This document shows, piece after piece, positions 42,433-52,133 of a stretch of 64,000 bases of DNA; the stretch's first letter is position 1, and every line of letters begins with the position of its first letter. The position numbers and the translations under genes were made by a program. Source of the stretch: an uncultured Methylobacter sp. (GTDB taxonomy: Bacteria; Pseudomonadota; Gammaproteobacteria; Methylococcales; Methylomonadaceae); the NCBI GenBank assembly GCA_903832775.1, contig CAILCX010000071.1:41056-105055 (forward strand), given 5' to 3'. The notes beneath the pieces were generated by a model. The model searched no databases, was not told the DNA's origin, and saw only the letters and a program-made list of their open reading frames with translations.

Positions 42433-43157
42433 ACGGCGTGGCAATGTATGCTTCGGTTCAGACTGGAGGCACAGATCAACGTGTCATGCAGCATGCACCT
42501 TTAGTTAAGCGCATTGCCTACCATTTAATGAGCAGGCTACCGGATTCTGTTCAGGTCGATGATTTGATTCAGGCTGGTATGCTCGGTTTATTGGAAGCCA
42601 TAAAGAATTATGATGCCTCTCAGGGAGCCAGTTTTGATACCTACGCCGGAATTCGTATTCGGGGTTCAATGTTGGATGAAGTCAGGCGCAGTGATTGGAC
42701 GCCGCGCTCGGTCCATAAAAAATCACGTATGGTTTCCGAGGCGATTCGTACGATCGAAAACAAAAGCGGTCGCGAAGCCAGAGACATAGATGTGGCAGCC
42801 TATTTAGGAATACCGATTGATGAATACAATCATATTCTTCAGGATTCAAGTAGCTGCCATGTTTTCAGTGTCGAAGAATTGTCACAAACCGGTGATAGTT
42901 ACCTTGAGCAAGCATTGAACGAGGAAGAAGACCTGACTGACGGCTTAAGCCGGGAAGGTTTTGAACAAGCCTTGGCAAATGCAATTATGGCCTTGCCTGA
43001 GCGAGAACGGTTGGTTATTTCGCTTTATTATGATGAAGAGCTGAATTTACGAGAAATTGGCGAAGTATTAAACGTCAGCGAATCCAGAGTCAGCCAAATC
43101 AGTACTCAGGCGATATTAAGATTACGTTCAAGACTGTCTGAATGGACAAGTAATTAA
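42429..43157 (+). CDS. fliA: Flagellar sigma factor FliA (sigma-28)
   Basis: Sigma-28 regions 2-4 (VDDLIQAGMLGLLEAIKNYD; LNLREIGEVLNVSESRVSQI). Confidence 0.97.
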   Translation: MNGVAMYASVQTGGTDQRVMQHAPLVKRIAYHLMSRLPDSVQVDDLIQAGMLGLLEAIKNYDASQGASFDTYAGIRIRGSMLDEVRRSDWTPRSVHKKSRMVSEAIRTIENKSGREARDIDVAAYLGIPIDEYNHILQDSSSCHVFSVEELSQTGDSYLEQALNEEEDLTDGLSREGFEQALANAIMALPERERLVISLYYDEELNLREIGEVLNVSESRVSQISTQAILRLRSRLSEWTSN

Positions 43158-43214
43158 CGGTTGTTTGATCTTTAATAAATATTAATTATAAAAAATCTTT
43201 TAGTGATTTCACTA

Positions 43215-43230
43215 TTGGAAATCATTTTGC
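43215..43230 (+). promoter_or_regulatory. Candidate sigma-54 promoter upstream of the motor genes
   Basis: TTGGAAATCATTTTGC, GG-N10-GC, 23 nt before the motC ATG. Confidence 0.5.
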
Positions 43231-43252
43231 TGGTCAATTCAATAAGTTAAAA

Positions 43253-43999
43253 ATGGATATTCTAAGCATCATTGGTATTTTAGTCGGCATCTCCGCAATT
43301 CTGACAGGAATTGTGCTGGATGGTGGTCATATTAGCTCTTTGGTAAACTTGCCTGCACTGATTATTGTGTTTGGAGGAACTATCGGAGCAACTTTATTAC
43401 AATTCCCAAAGGTGATATTTGTCCGGAGCATGAAAATGCTTTTATGGGTGGTAAGGCCCAAAGAAATAAATCTTTCGGGGCAAATTGATAAGGTTGTTTA
43501 TTGGAGTCTTTTGGCAAGAAAAGAAGGTTTGTTAGGTCTTGAAAATGCCTTGCCCAAGGAAAAAGATCCGTTTATAAAAAAAGGCCTGCAGCTGTTGGTC
43601 GATGGAAATGATCCTGATGCCATTCGTGAAATATTGGAACTTGACATGTATTCTAAGGAAAATATGGGGTTTCAGGCAGCAGGGCTCTACGAGGCAATGG
43701 GTGGTTATGCACCGACCGTAGGCATTCTCGGCGCAGTGATGGGCTTGATTCATGTTATGCAGAATCTGACTAATCCAGAGCTATTAGGCCAGGGCATTGC
43801 TACGGCTTTTGTAGCGACAATTTATGGTGTAGGTTCTGCTAATCTGATTTTTTTACCGGTTGCCAATAAATTAAAGAGTCATGTTATGGCACTAACTGAA
43901 GCACGTGAAATGCTGGTTGAGGGTATTATTGCGATTGCCGATGGCGAAAATCCCAGGAATATTAAGTTGAGATTAAGCGGTTATTTGCATGACAGTTAA
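43253..43999 (+). CDS. motC: Flagellar motor protein MotA/MotC
   Basis: MotA/ExbB-like four-TM stator; PTVGILGAVMGLIHVMQNL. Confidence 0.9.
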   Translation: MDILSIIGILVGISAILTGIVLDGGHISSLVNLPALIIVFGGTIGATLLQFPKVIFVRSMKMLLWVVRPKEINLSGQIDKVVYWSLLARKEGLLGLENALPKEKDPFIKKGLQLLVDGNDPDAIREILELDMYSKENMGFQAAGLYEAMGGYAPTVGILGAVMGLIHVMQNLTNPELLGQGIATAFVATIYGVGSANLIFLPVANKLKSHVMALTEAREMLVEGIIAIADGENPRNIKLRLSGYLHDS

Positions 44000-44012
44000 T
44001 AAAGTCTAAGTT

Positions 44013-44879
44013 ATGGCAAGACGAAAAAAAGGCGTTTTAAGGATGGCTGGTAGGCCGCCGAATACCAGTCATGAGCGTTGGATGGTCTCTTACGCTGATT
44101 TTATAACTTTGTTATTTGCATTTTTCGTAGTGATGTATTCAATTTCTTCAGTTAATGAAGGTAAATACAAAACACTTTCTGATTCAATAGGCGAAGCATT
44201 TTCAAATAAAGCACAACAGGGTAATGAGTCGGATACCCTTCAAGAAGGTAATTTACCTACGACTATCCAACCAATAGCATTGGAAAATCTCGCAACCGAA
44301 GATCTTGAAAAAAGACGTGAATTAAGTGATGAGATTTTGAAAGAAAGAAAGCAGTTAATTCAGGTGTCTGAGCAGTTTGAACAGGTATTATCTCCTTTTA
44401 TTGATGAAAAATTGGTTTCGGTTAAGAAAAATGATTATTGGATAGAGCTGGAAATGAATAGCGAAATGTTATTCTTGAGTGGTGAGGCAGAATTATCTAA
44501 AAAAGCCATACCCGTGTTAAAGAAAATTGCAGAAGTTATTAAGCCATTGCCGAATATGATTAATATCGAAGGCCATACCGATGACATTCCCATCGAAAAT
44601 TTAAAATTCAGATCGAATTGGGATTTGTCTTCAGCAAGGGCTACCAGCGTTGTTCATGAGTTCGTAAAAGAGGGGATTAACCCGCCTCGGTTGGCGGCAA
44701 TTGGTTATGGAGAGTTTCACCCGATTGGTGATAACAAAATAGCTGAAGAGCGCTTTAAGAACAGGCGAGTTGTTCTGGTTTTAATGTCACAAGCTTTTGC
44801 GCGATACGGTGCCAATGATGAAGAGCGGGCTAAATTATTAAATTTGGCTCCGACAGTGCCTTCTCTTGATCGGCATTGA
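44013..44879 (+). CDS. motD: Flagellar motor protein MotB/MotD (OmpA-like)
   Basis: SHERWMVSYADFITLLFAFFVVMYSISSVNEGKY plus OmpA peptidoglycan-binding domain. Confidence 0.93.
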   Translation: MARRKKGVLRMAGRPPNTSHERWMVSYADFITLLFAFFVVMYSISSVNEGKYKTLSDSIGEAFSNKAQQGNESDTLQEGNLPTTIQPIALENLATEDLEKRRELSDEILKERKQLIQVSEQFEQVLSPFIDEKLVSVKKNDYWIELEMNSEMLFLSGEAELSKKAIPVLKKIAEVIKPLPNMINIEGHTDDIPIENLKFRSNWDLSSARATSVVHEFVKEGINPPRLAAIGYGEFHPIGDNKIAEERFKNRRVVLVLMSQAFARYGANDEERAKLLNLAPTVPSLDRH

Positions 44880-44951
44880 TGTCGTCAATTAACGGGTTGG
44901 CATAGGCTATGCCTACCTAAATCTCAAAAGTTATACTTAGGGTAGAGCCGA

Positions 44952-45110
44952 ATGATAGAAATTGAACCTATAAAAAATTCTTTTCCAGTCGTAAAACCAA
45001 AAAAAATTAAAACGGAAGACAATCGACAGGAAAAACAGTCGCCTGGAAAAAGACAACAAGATCAACAGACGAAAGCTGAACCCTTAAACCATATTGATGA
45101 AATTGTTTGA
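44952..45110 (+). CDS. Small charged protein (52 aa), translationally coupled to downstream DUF2802 gene
   Basis: MIEIEPIKNSFPVVKPKKIKTEDNRQEKQSPGKRQQDQQTKAEPLNHIDEIV*, TGATG overlap with the next ORF. Confidence 0.6.
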   Translation: MIEIEPIKNSFPVVKPKKIKTEDNRQEKQSPGKRQQDQQTKAEPLNHIDEIV

Positions 45111-45529
45111 TGAATAATCCTTTGATGGTTGCTCTTGTCATTGAGAGTGCAGTAATTGTTTTTATGCTTGTACTGCTATTTTGGTTGGTGCGCTCGCAGT
45201 TGAAATTAAAACATGATTACCGGAATCTGAATGATATTGTTCAGGGACATGGCAATGATATTGCCGGTTTGTGTTCTGCTGCCTTGACGGTTGATACTCG
45301 AATAGCTTCAGTTGACAGGCAATTGGCCGTCACTGAAGATTATGTTAATGAGCTGGCAGTAAAGTTGGTCGAGGCAGAGCAAAACGAACAGTCGTCGCAT
45401 CCTTATAGTGGAGATATTCGCAAAGTAAGAAGTGGCGCCAGCGTAAATGAGTTAATGCAAAACTCGGGTTTGAGTCATGACGAGGCGGCTTTATTGATTC
45501 GATTGCACGGCTATAAAGAACAGTCCTGA
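45110..45529 (+). CDS. DUF2802 family protein of flagellar/chemotaxis clusters
   Basis: N-terminal TM, C-terminal SVNELMQNSGLSHDEAALLIRLHG. Confidence 0.82.
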   Translation: MNNPLMVALVIESAVIVFMLVLLFWLVRSQLKLKHDYRNLNDIVQGHGNDIAGLCSAALTVDTRIASVDRQLAVTEDYVNELAVKLVEAEQNEQSSHPYSGDIRKVRSGASVNELMQNSGLSHDEAALLIRLHGYKEQS

Positions 45530-45540
45530 AAAGAGCAATA

Positions 45541-45577
45541 AAAAAAGCCCGGCTAACAATTAGCCGGGCTTTTTTTA
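45541..45577 (+). terminator. Rho-independent terminator at the end of the flagellar cluster
   Basis: AAAAAAGCCCGGCTAA-CAA-TTAGCCGGGCTTTTTTT. Confidence 0.92.
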
Positions 45578-45598
45578 TTGTAGTATTTGAAAAGTTAT

Positions 45599-46267
45599 TT
45601 AGTCATCTCCGCTGAATACACCGAGTAATTGTAACAAGCTTAAGAATAAGTTGTAGATCGTGACATATAAGGAAACAGTTGCCAAAATATAGTTAGTTTC
45701 ACCGCCATGAATGATTTGACTGGTTTGGAATAAAATCATTCCTGACATCAATAAAATAAACATGGCTGAAACAGCTAAAGATAAAGCAGGGATTGTGAAT
45801 ATCATTGCGCCAAGACCCGCCAGAAACGCAACAAGTACGCCAACCATTAAAAAGCCGCCCATAAAGCTGAAATCTTTTTTGGTTGTTAATGCATAGCCTG
45901 AAAGTCCTAGGAAAATAACGCCTGTGCCGCCCAATGCCATCATGATTAATTCATGACCATTACTGAACGCTTTAATGTACATGGTTAAAATTGGTCCGAG
46001 AGTCAGTCCCATAAAACCGGTCAAGGCAAAAACAAAAACAATACCCATGGCGCTGTTGCTGAATTTCGTAGTTAAGAAAAGCAGACCGAAATAGCCGATT
46101 AAGGTAACGATTGGGTTAAAATGCGGGAGATTCAGCATCATGGCAGCGCCCGCTGTTATTGCACTGAAAATCAGGGTCATTGATAATAATAAATAAGTGT
46201 TTTTCAGTACTTTATTGGTTGCCAGAATATTGGCTTCCGAATTGGAAATGGCGGTATTTAAGCTCAT
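45599..46267 (-). CDS. Bax inhibitor-1/YccA family membrane protein
   Basis: Seven-TM family sequence. Confidence 0.9.
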   Translation of the reverse strand: MSLNTAISNSEANILATNKVLKNTYLLLSMTLIFSAITAGAAMMLNLPHFNPIVTLIGYFGLLFLTTKFSNSAMGIVFVFALTGFMGLTLGPILTMYIKAFSNGHELIMMALGGTGVIFLGLSGYALTTKKDFSFMGGFLMVGVLVAFLAGLGAMIFTIPALSLAVSAMFILLMSGMILFQTSQIIHGGETNYILATVSLYVTIYNLFLSLLQLLGVFSGDD

Positions 46268-46492
46268 TTTATTTTGAATCCTAAAAAAATGGTTAACAGA
46301 AGATTTAACGGTTTAATATTACAAGAGTTTGACTGACTTGGTAAGTCTATTTAGTTAAGTTTGAAGTTATAAAGAATTAATTTTTACAAAAGGAAAGTTT
46401 GCCAAAGTTAAAGTGATTGTCAATCGCGGATTAATTAGCAAATTACACGATGAGCCTTAAACATTAAAACATCATTTTCACACAATTAGATT

Positions 46493-46888
46493 ATGACAGA
46501 AAATATTTTAAAAACACCTTATGAATTGATGGGTGGAGAAGCAGTATTGCATGAGCTGGTAGACCGGTTTTATTTTTTTATGGACACCTCGCCTGATACA
46601 TGGACAATTCGAGCTATGCATGCAGAAGATTTATCGGTAGCCAATGCTAAATTATTCAAATTTTTGTCAGGTTGGTTGGGCGGGCCGGATTTATTTATTC
46701 AGGAATACGGTCATCCAAGGTTGCGTCAACGACATTTCCCGTTCGCGATAGATATAGAAGCAAAAGATGAGTGGATGTTATGTATGAATAAAGCTTTAAA
46801 TGAAATAATCACTGATTTAGGTTTTCGTGAATACTTATGTCAGGCTTTGCAACAACTGGCAACTCATATGATTAATCAGGATTCCTAA
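46493..46888 (+). CDS. Group II truncated hemoglobin
   Basis: MGGEAVLHELVDRFYFFMD...FLSGWLGGPDLFIQEYGHPRLRQRHFPF. Confidence 0.92.
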   Translation: MTENILKTPYELMGGEAVLHELVDRFYFFMDTSPDTWTIRAMHAEDLSVANAKLFKFLSGWLGGPDLFIQEYGHPRLRQRHFPFAIDIEAKDEWMLCMNKALNEIITDLGFREYLCQALQQLATHMINQDS

Positions 46889-46968
46889 AGGTTGATGGTC
46901 GATTAAATTTATAAAACACATAAGCTTAATTAAATTCTGTATCCAAAAGTCAGCTGAAGAGAAATCTC

Positions 46969-47688
46969 ATTTCTAATTTAACATTTTCCTACCAAATTCG
47001 CCGTAGCGCTAAAGCCAGGCAAACACGAATTGTCGTGACTCCCGGTAAAGTTGAAGTTGTTGCTCCGGTTAAGGTTTCCGAGCATAAAATCGAGCTTTTT
47101 GTTCGAGCCAAGCAGCAATGGGTTATTGATGCTTTAGCTAGAATTCATACTAAAAGTCAACAACATAAATCGTTGGCCCCGGCTGTTTATGAACACGGCG
47201 CTGAAATTCCTTATCAGGGAACAACTTATAAATTAGCTATTAAGCCAACAAAATTAAAAAGGATAAAAATTGAGTTTGTTCTCGAGTTTATTGTTCATGT
47301 TCCTGAAATATTAATTAATAAAGATCAAAGTGCAGTAATAAAAGACGCCTTAATTCGCTGGATGAAAAAAGAGTCAATGACTCAAGTAGAAAAGCTGGTA
47401 AACCAGCATGCGGAAAAAAAACAATTGTTTCCTCAGTCAATTAAAATTAAAACTCAAAGAAGCCGCTGGGGCAGTTGCGGCATTAATAATGACATTAATA
47501 TCAATTGGCTTTTATTGATAGCGCCACTTGAAGTTCTTGAATATGTAGTAGTGCATGAGTTATGTCATATACAAATTAGAAATCATTCGGCTCAATTTTG
47601 GGCTTTGGTCGCTGAACATTTGCCAGATTATCAAAGGCGAAGGCAATGGCTGAAAAAGTATGGCAGCAGCTTGATGTTGGGTTTGTAA
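46969..47688 (+). CDS. YgjP-like M48-type metallopeptidase domain protein; probable non-canonical start
   Basis: Zinc site VVHELCHIQIRNHS; frame is open upstream of the listed GTG (47035) and encodes conserved-looking SNLTFSYQIRRSAKARQTRIVV; only CTG 46954 or ATT 46969 are available as near-cognate starts. Confidence 0.75.
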   Translation: MSNLTFSYQIRRSAKARQTRIVVTPGKVEVVAPVKVSEHKIELFVRAKQQWVIDALARIHTKSQQHKSLAPAVYEHGAEIPYQGTTYKLAIKPTKLKRIKIEFVLEFIVHVPEILINKDQSAVIKDALIRWMKKESMTQVEKLVNQHAEKKQLFPQSIKIKTQRSRWGSCGINNDININWLLLIAPLEVLEYVVVHELCHIQIRNHSAQFWALVAEHLPDYQRRRQWLKKYGSSLMLGL

Positions 47689-47710
47689 TTTCAAAACCAC
47701 TTGCAATTTT

Positions 47711-48535
47711 TTACAGTGGAGGTTGATTGGGGCCGGTTAATTTAACAGTTATCCTGTCACCTACAGTCAAGTGACCGGTTTGATCATGTAAAGCATTTTG
47801 ACCAAAATAAACTTTATTTTGCCATTTTCGAGTGCGATTAAGCGTGGTGAGCGGTTCTTTGCCGGTTCTGGCGGTTTCGGGGTCGATAGTAGGAACGGAG
47901 CATCGTGAGCAAGGCTTGGGTAGTCTGAAATCTATAGTGCCAATGCTGATTATTCTCCAGCTATCTTCTGCATATTCAGGGCACCCAGAAATGACCAGAT
48001 TCGGTCTGAAGCGGGTCATAGGTAAATTTAACTGCATTTGATTGTTTAATGTAGATAAGGAGTTTTCCGAAACAATCAGGAAAGGAAAACCGTCAGAAAA
48101 AGCAACTTTGTCGCCTGGTTTTGCATAATCGGGATCAACCGGACGTACCAAATCATCAGGCTGGTATACCAGTCGGCAATCTTGTTTTAAAAATTGGCTC
48201 AGCCATTGGTCTGCCTCTTTTGATACGCCAAGGGCATTGCATTGATCATGCCAGATGGTGCTTGAAATAACTTCTCCCTCAAAAGGATCAAGGTCTAAAT
48301 ATAGGTTTTCCATTTCGGGTGCTGAAAGGATAAGGTATTTATCGGTCAGAGCTGTATTAATTAAAGCCATGTCTGCCAAAACCCGTTGGCTAAGGAATTG
48401 CCGGTTGTGGTCTATAAGCATCCATTTTCTGTCATACTTCAGACCTTTTTCGGTCACTGGCCAACTGTTTAAGTTGATGCCCGCTAATGACTTTACTGGG
48501 TAGATGTTTATTTGGCTTAATATAAAATCTGTCAT
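47711..48535 (-). CDS. MOSC domain protein with N-terminal MOSC beta-barrel
   Basis: ILSQINIYPVKSLAGINLNSWPVTEKGLKYDRKWMLID; PCSRCSVPTIDPETA. Confidence 0.92.
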   Translation of the reverse strand: MTDFILSQINIYPVKSLAGINLNSWPVTEKGLKYDRKWMLIDHNRQFLSQRVLADMALINTALTDKYLILSAPEMENLYLDLDPFEGEVISSTIWHDQCNALGVSKEADQWLSQFLKQDCRLVYQPDDLVRPVDPDYAKPGDKVAFSDGFPFLIVSENSLSTLNNQMQLNLPMTRFRPNLVISGCPEYAEDSWRIISIGTIDFRLPKPCSRCSVPTIDPETARTGKEPLTTLNRTRKWQNKVYFGQNALHDQTGHLTVGDRITVKLTGPNQPPL

Positions 48536-48553
48536 TCGTGCTGGACTAAAGGT

Positions 48554-48889
48554 TTAACCTAATAAGGATTTAACAGAATCAGAAAATATATTGCTGTGTG
48601 CGCCTTGAGCAAGAGACGGATTATTTTGAAAATCAGCGATAAGTTTATTTAGCAACTGTTGGGCTTGGGAACTATTCTCTATGGGGGCAGCAATGTCACT
48701 ACTTTGTACAGGTGTTGATGATGAAAGTTTTATGCCGGAAGAGGATAGGTTTACCGGTTCATTAGCCACTGGTGTAGAGTTTTTTTGTTCATTATTTGAT
48801 TGAGTTTCCAAAGCCGGCTCATTCTTATCTAGAGGTTTTGTTAACTGGGGTGCTGTTAAATTTGACAGTGAACTTTTAATGGCGTCCAT
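48554..48889 (-). CDS. Small Ser/Asn-rich hypothetical protein
   Basis: 111 aa low-complexity ORF, no overlapping alternative. Confidence 0.5.
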   Translation of the reverse strand: MDAIKSSLSNLTAPQLTKPLDKNEPALETQSNNEQKNSTPVANEPVNLSSSGIKLSSSTPVQSSDIAAPIENSSQAQQLLNKLIADFQNNPSLAQGAHSNIFSDSVKSLLG

Positions 48890-49220
48890 TTTGATGTCCT
48901 TTGAGTTTGGTTGAGGGCCGTAAAAACGGCATCTTTTGTTTACGACTGTTAAAATCGTAATTAATATTTATGGTTCCAATCGTGTGCTTTTTGTTGTTTG
49001 AAGTCAATATTCTAATTTGATTAATTATTCAGGAGAGCGCAAACCCGAATTTCTAATACATGTAAGTGTAAAAACTATTAGTTTAAACCAAAAAAAAATC
49101 ATATTTAGCTCTTATTATTTAATGATATCACTTCAGAATTTGACAAGTTTTGTCGAAAAAAAAACAAAGTTGCCGAATCCCGCTAAAATTAACACTAATG
49201 TACTTTATTTTGTTTAGGAA

Positions 49221-50417
49221 ATGATGCGGACAATTAATTTCTCTCTCCATGCGATGTTTAATTTATTATTTATTATTCATGTGCTTGGCTTTAATTTTGT
49301 GTATGCCGATGTTAAGCAGAGGATAGAGGTTGCTTATTTATCACAAGAACAAAAAGTCCCGCAGGCGCTCTCAAATCTTGATGTTTTTATTAAAGACAAG
49401 GGTGTTCCAGGTGCTGAGTTGGCGATTGATGATAACAATACCACCGGTCAGTTTACCGGTCAGCAGTTTGCGTTGAAAAAGTTTATTGTTCCGTTGGACG
49501 GTAATGTTTCTGAAACCTTTAATAAAGATATAGTTGATCATTATTCTTATATTATTGTTAATTTGCCAGCCGGTCAGATCAATAATCTTGCTGATATGGC
49601 GGCGGCAAAACAGAAACTGTTTTTTGATGTGAGCACAGTGGATGATGTCTTGCGCAATGAGCAATGTCGAAGTAATGTTTTACATGTTTTGCCTAGCAGA
49701 TCAATGCGCGCAGACGCATTAGCGCAATATATGATGAAAAAACGATGGACCAAATGGTTTTTGGTCATCGGTGCTAACGAGGAGGATCGTTTATTTGCGG
49801 AGGCAATCAGACGCTCAGCCAAACGCTTTGGGATGAAAATAGTTCAGGAAAAAACCTGGGAGCATACTTATGATGCCAGGCGCACTGAGCAGTCTGAGGT
49901 GGCCGTATTTACCCAGGTAGATGATTATGATGTGTTGGTCGTTGCCGATGAGCAAGGTCATTTTGGCGAGTATCTTGAATACAGAAGCTGGAATGCCAGA
50001 CTGGTTATGGGGACACAAGGGTTGATTACTTCGGCATGGCATCCAACTCATGAGCAATGGGGTGCCGTTCAGCTACAAAATCGGTTTAAAGATAAAACCG
50101 GCCGCTGGATGGAGGAACAGGATTATGCTGGCTATTTGGCAGTGAGAGCGATCGGTGAAGCAGCCACCCGAACTCAATCTAATGAAGTAACCCGACTCAA
50201 AGACTATATGTTGAGCCCTGCCTTTGCCTTGCAAGGATATAAGGGCAATCCCTTGTCGTTTCGTTCCTGGGACGGTCAGTTACGTCAGCCAGTTTTGCTG
50301 GCAGCACCTAGGTCATTAGTTGCAGTCGCGCCGATTGAAGGTTTTTTGCATCCCAAAACCGAACTTGATACCTTGGGATATGATCAACCTGAATCTGCAT
50401 GTAAATGGAGCCAATAA
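49221..50417 (+). CDS. ABC transporter substrate-binding-like protein of PQQ-dependent alcohol dehydrogenase-associated systems
   Basis: Signal peptide, periplasmic-binding fold (SRSMRADALAQYMMKKRWTKWFLVIGANEEDRLFAEAIRRSAKRFG); linked with propeller, ATPase and permease. Confidence 0.82.
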   Translation: MMRTINFSLHAMFNLLFIIHVLGFNFVYADVKQRIEVAYLSQEQKVPQALSNLDVFIKDKGVPGAELAIDDNNTTGQFTGQQFALKKFIVPLDGNVSETFNKDIVDHYSYIIVNLPAGQINNLADMAAAKQKLFFDVSTVDDVLRNEQCRSNVLHVLPSRSMRADALAQYMMKKRWTKWFLVIGANEEDRLFAEAIRRSAKRFGMKIVQEKTWEHTYDARRTEQSEVAVFTQVDDYDVLVVADEQGHFGEYLEYRSWNARLVMGTQGLITSAWHPTHEQWGAVQLQNRFKDKTGRWMEEQDYAGYLAVRAIGEAATRTQSNEVTRLKDYMLSPAFALQGYKGNPLSFRSWDGQLRQPVLLAAPRSLVAVAPIEGFLHPKTELDTLGYDQPESACKWSQ

Positions 50418-50421
50418 AATA

Positions 50422-51396
50422 ATGAATAAAACAGTATTAAGCAGGACTGTATTTGCGCTTTTATCTTTAGGGCTGATTGCAGCGGTGCAGGCAGAAACTG
50501 TTTTCATAACATTGGAAAAAGATAATGCACTAGCTGTGGTTGACCCTGGTTCCGGCAAGTTAATCAAAACCGTGGACATCGGTCAGCGTCCACGAGGTAT
50601 TACTATCAGTCCTGATCATAAGTTTTTGTATGTCGCGACCAGTGATGACAATACCATTAAGATCATTGATGCCGAGACAATTAAGGAGGTAGGAAGGCTT
50701 CCCTCTGGAGACGATCCCGAGACTTTTGCGATAAATCCATCCGGCGATCGGCTTTATGTATCCAACGAAGATGATAGCTTGGTGACTGTCATTGATATAG
50801 ATCAAAAAAAAGTAGTTAAGCAGATTAAAGTCGGTGTGGAGCCAGAAGGCATCACGGTGAGTCCGGATAATCAGTGGGTGGTCAGCGCATCCGAAACAAC
50901 TAATATGGTGCATTGGATTGATACAAAAACAAATGCCATTGTTGATAACACGCTGGTTGATCCACGTCCCCGTGCCTTAAGTTTTACAGCCGACAGTCGG
51001 CAACTGTGGGTTACCTCTGAAATGGCGGGCTCCCTGATGGTACTGGATGTTAAAAGTCGTCAGTTGGTTAAAACTGTAAAGTTTGCTGTTCAAGGGGTTT
51101 CAGCTGATAAAATTCAGCCGGTAGGTATTATCATCGATAACGATAATAAACGCGGTTATGTCGCTTTGGGGTCGGCTAACCGGGTTGCTGTGATAAATGC
51201 GCAGACTTTTGAGGTTGAAAAATATGTGCTGGTCGGACAGCGAGTCTGGAATTTGGCATTTTCACCTGATCAAAAAAGACTGTACACAACAAATGGCTCC
51301 AGCAATGACATTTCGATTATCGATCTTGAAACTCAAACTGCAACCAAATCGGTCGGTGTGGGTACATACCCTTGGGGAGTTATAGTAAAGCCATGA
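50422..51396 (+). CDS. YVTN-type beta-propeller protein, PQQ-associated
   Basis: Signal peptide then repeated YVTN-like units (LYVSNEDDSLVTVIDIDQKKVVKQIKVG); start set to ATG at 50422. Confidence 0.9.
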   Translation: MNKTVLSRTVFALLSLGLIAAVQAETVFITLEKDNALAVVDPGSGKLIKTVDIGQRPRGITISPDHKFLYVATSDDNTIKIIDAETIKEVGRLPSGDDPETFAINPSGDRLYVSNEDDSLVTVIDIDQKKVVKQIKVGVEPEGITVSPDNQWVVSASETTNMVHWIDTKTNAIVDNTLVDPRPRALSFTADSRQLWVTSEMAGSLMVLDVKSRQLVKTVKFAVQGVSADKIQPVGIIIDNDNKRGYVALGSANRVAVINAQTFEVEKYVLVGQRVWNLAFSPDQKRLYTTNGSSNDISIIDLETQTATKSVGVGTYPWGVIVKP

Positions 51397-52133
51397 AATG
51401 TTCGGTAGCGTTGTCCGTAGAGGATTTAAGTTTTTCCTATGGTGGAAAGAAAGCACTGAGCGATGTGAATTTTAAGATCCATTCGGGAGAATGCACGATT
51501 TTGTTGGGACCTAATGGCGCTGGTAAAAGCACTTTATTTTCTCTGATTACTCGGTTGTACGACACGCACAATGGGCAGATTGAGCTCTGCGGTTTTGATG
51601 TCAAGCGACAAACGCGGCTGGCGCTTGAAAAGCTGGGTGTGGTTTTTCAGCAGTCTACCCTGGATATGGATTTGACTGTGCTGCAAAATTTACGTTATCA
51701 CACCGCACTGCATGGTATGGGGCGAAAGCTGGCAGAGCAAAGAATTCAGTTAGAGTTGGAGCGATTATCTATGTTCGACAGGCGCTTTGAGAAAATTCGC
51801 CAGTTAAATGGCGGGCACAGGCGGCGAGTGGAGATTGCTCGGGCATTGCTCCATAAGCCTGCGGTGCTTTTGCTGGATGAGCCTACCGTGGGTCTTGACG
51901 TTCCCAGTCGACTGGCAATTGTCGATTATGTCCACTGCCTGGCTGAGGAAGAGAAATTGGCAGTGTTATGGGCTAGTCATTTGATTGATGAGATATATCC
52001 TGAAGATCATTTAATCGTATTGCATCAGGGGTGTGTTAAAGCGAATGGTCTGGTTGATGAAGTTCTTAAGATAACAGAGGCAACAGCAATTAAAGATGCT
52101 TTTTGCCAGCTAACACAAGGAGAGCAAGCTTGA
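51393..52133 (+). CDS. ABC transporter ATP-binding protein, PQQ-associated
   Basis: Walker A LLGPNGAGKSTLF, Walker B VLLLDEPTVGLD, divergent signature LNGGHRRRVEIARAL. Confidence 0.92.
   Translation: MKCSVALSVEDLSFSYGGKKALSDVNFKIHSGECTILLGPNGAGKSTLFSLITRLYDTHNGQIELCGFDVKRQTRLALEKLGVVFQQSTLDMDLTVLQNLRYHTALHGMGRKLAEQRIQLELERLSMFDRRFEKIRQLNGGHRRRVEIARALLHKPAVLLLDEPTVGLDVPSRLAIVDYVHCLAEEEKLAVLWASHLIDEIYPEDHLIVLHQGCVKANGLVDEVLKITEATAIKDAFCQLTQGEQA

Noticed and set aside
49017-49217. 66-aa ORF before the PQQ-associated cluster
   Set aside because: AT-rich intergenic frame with no recognisable domain; likely chance
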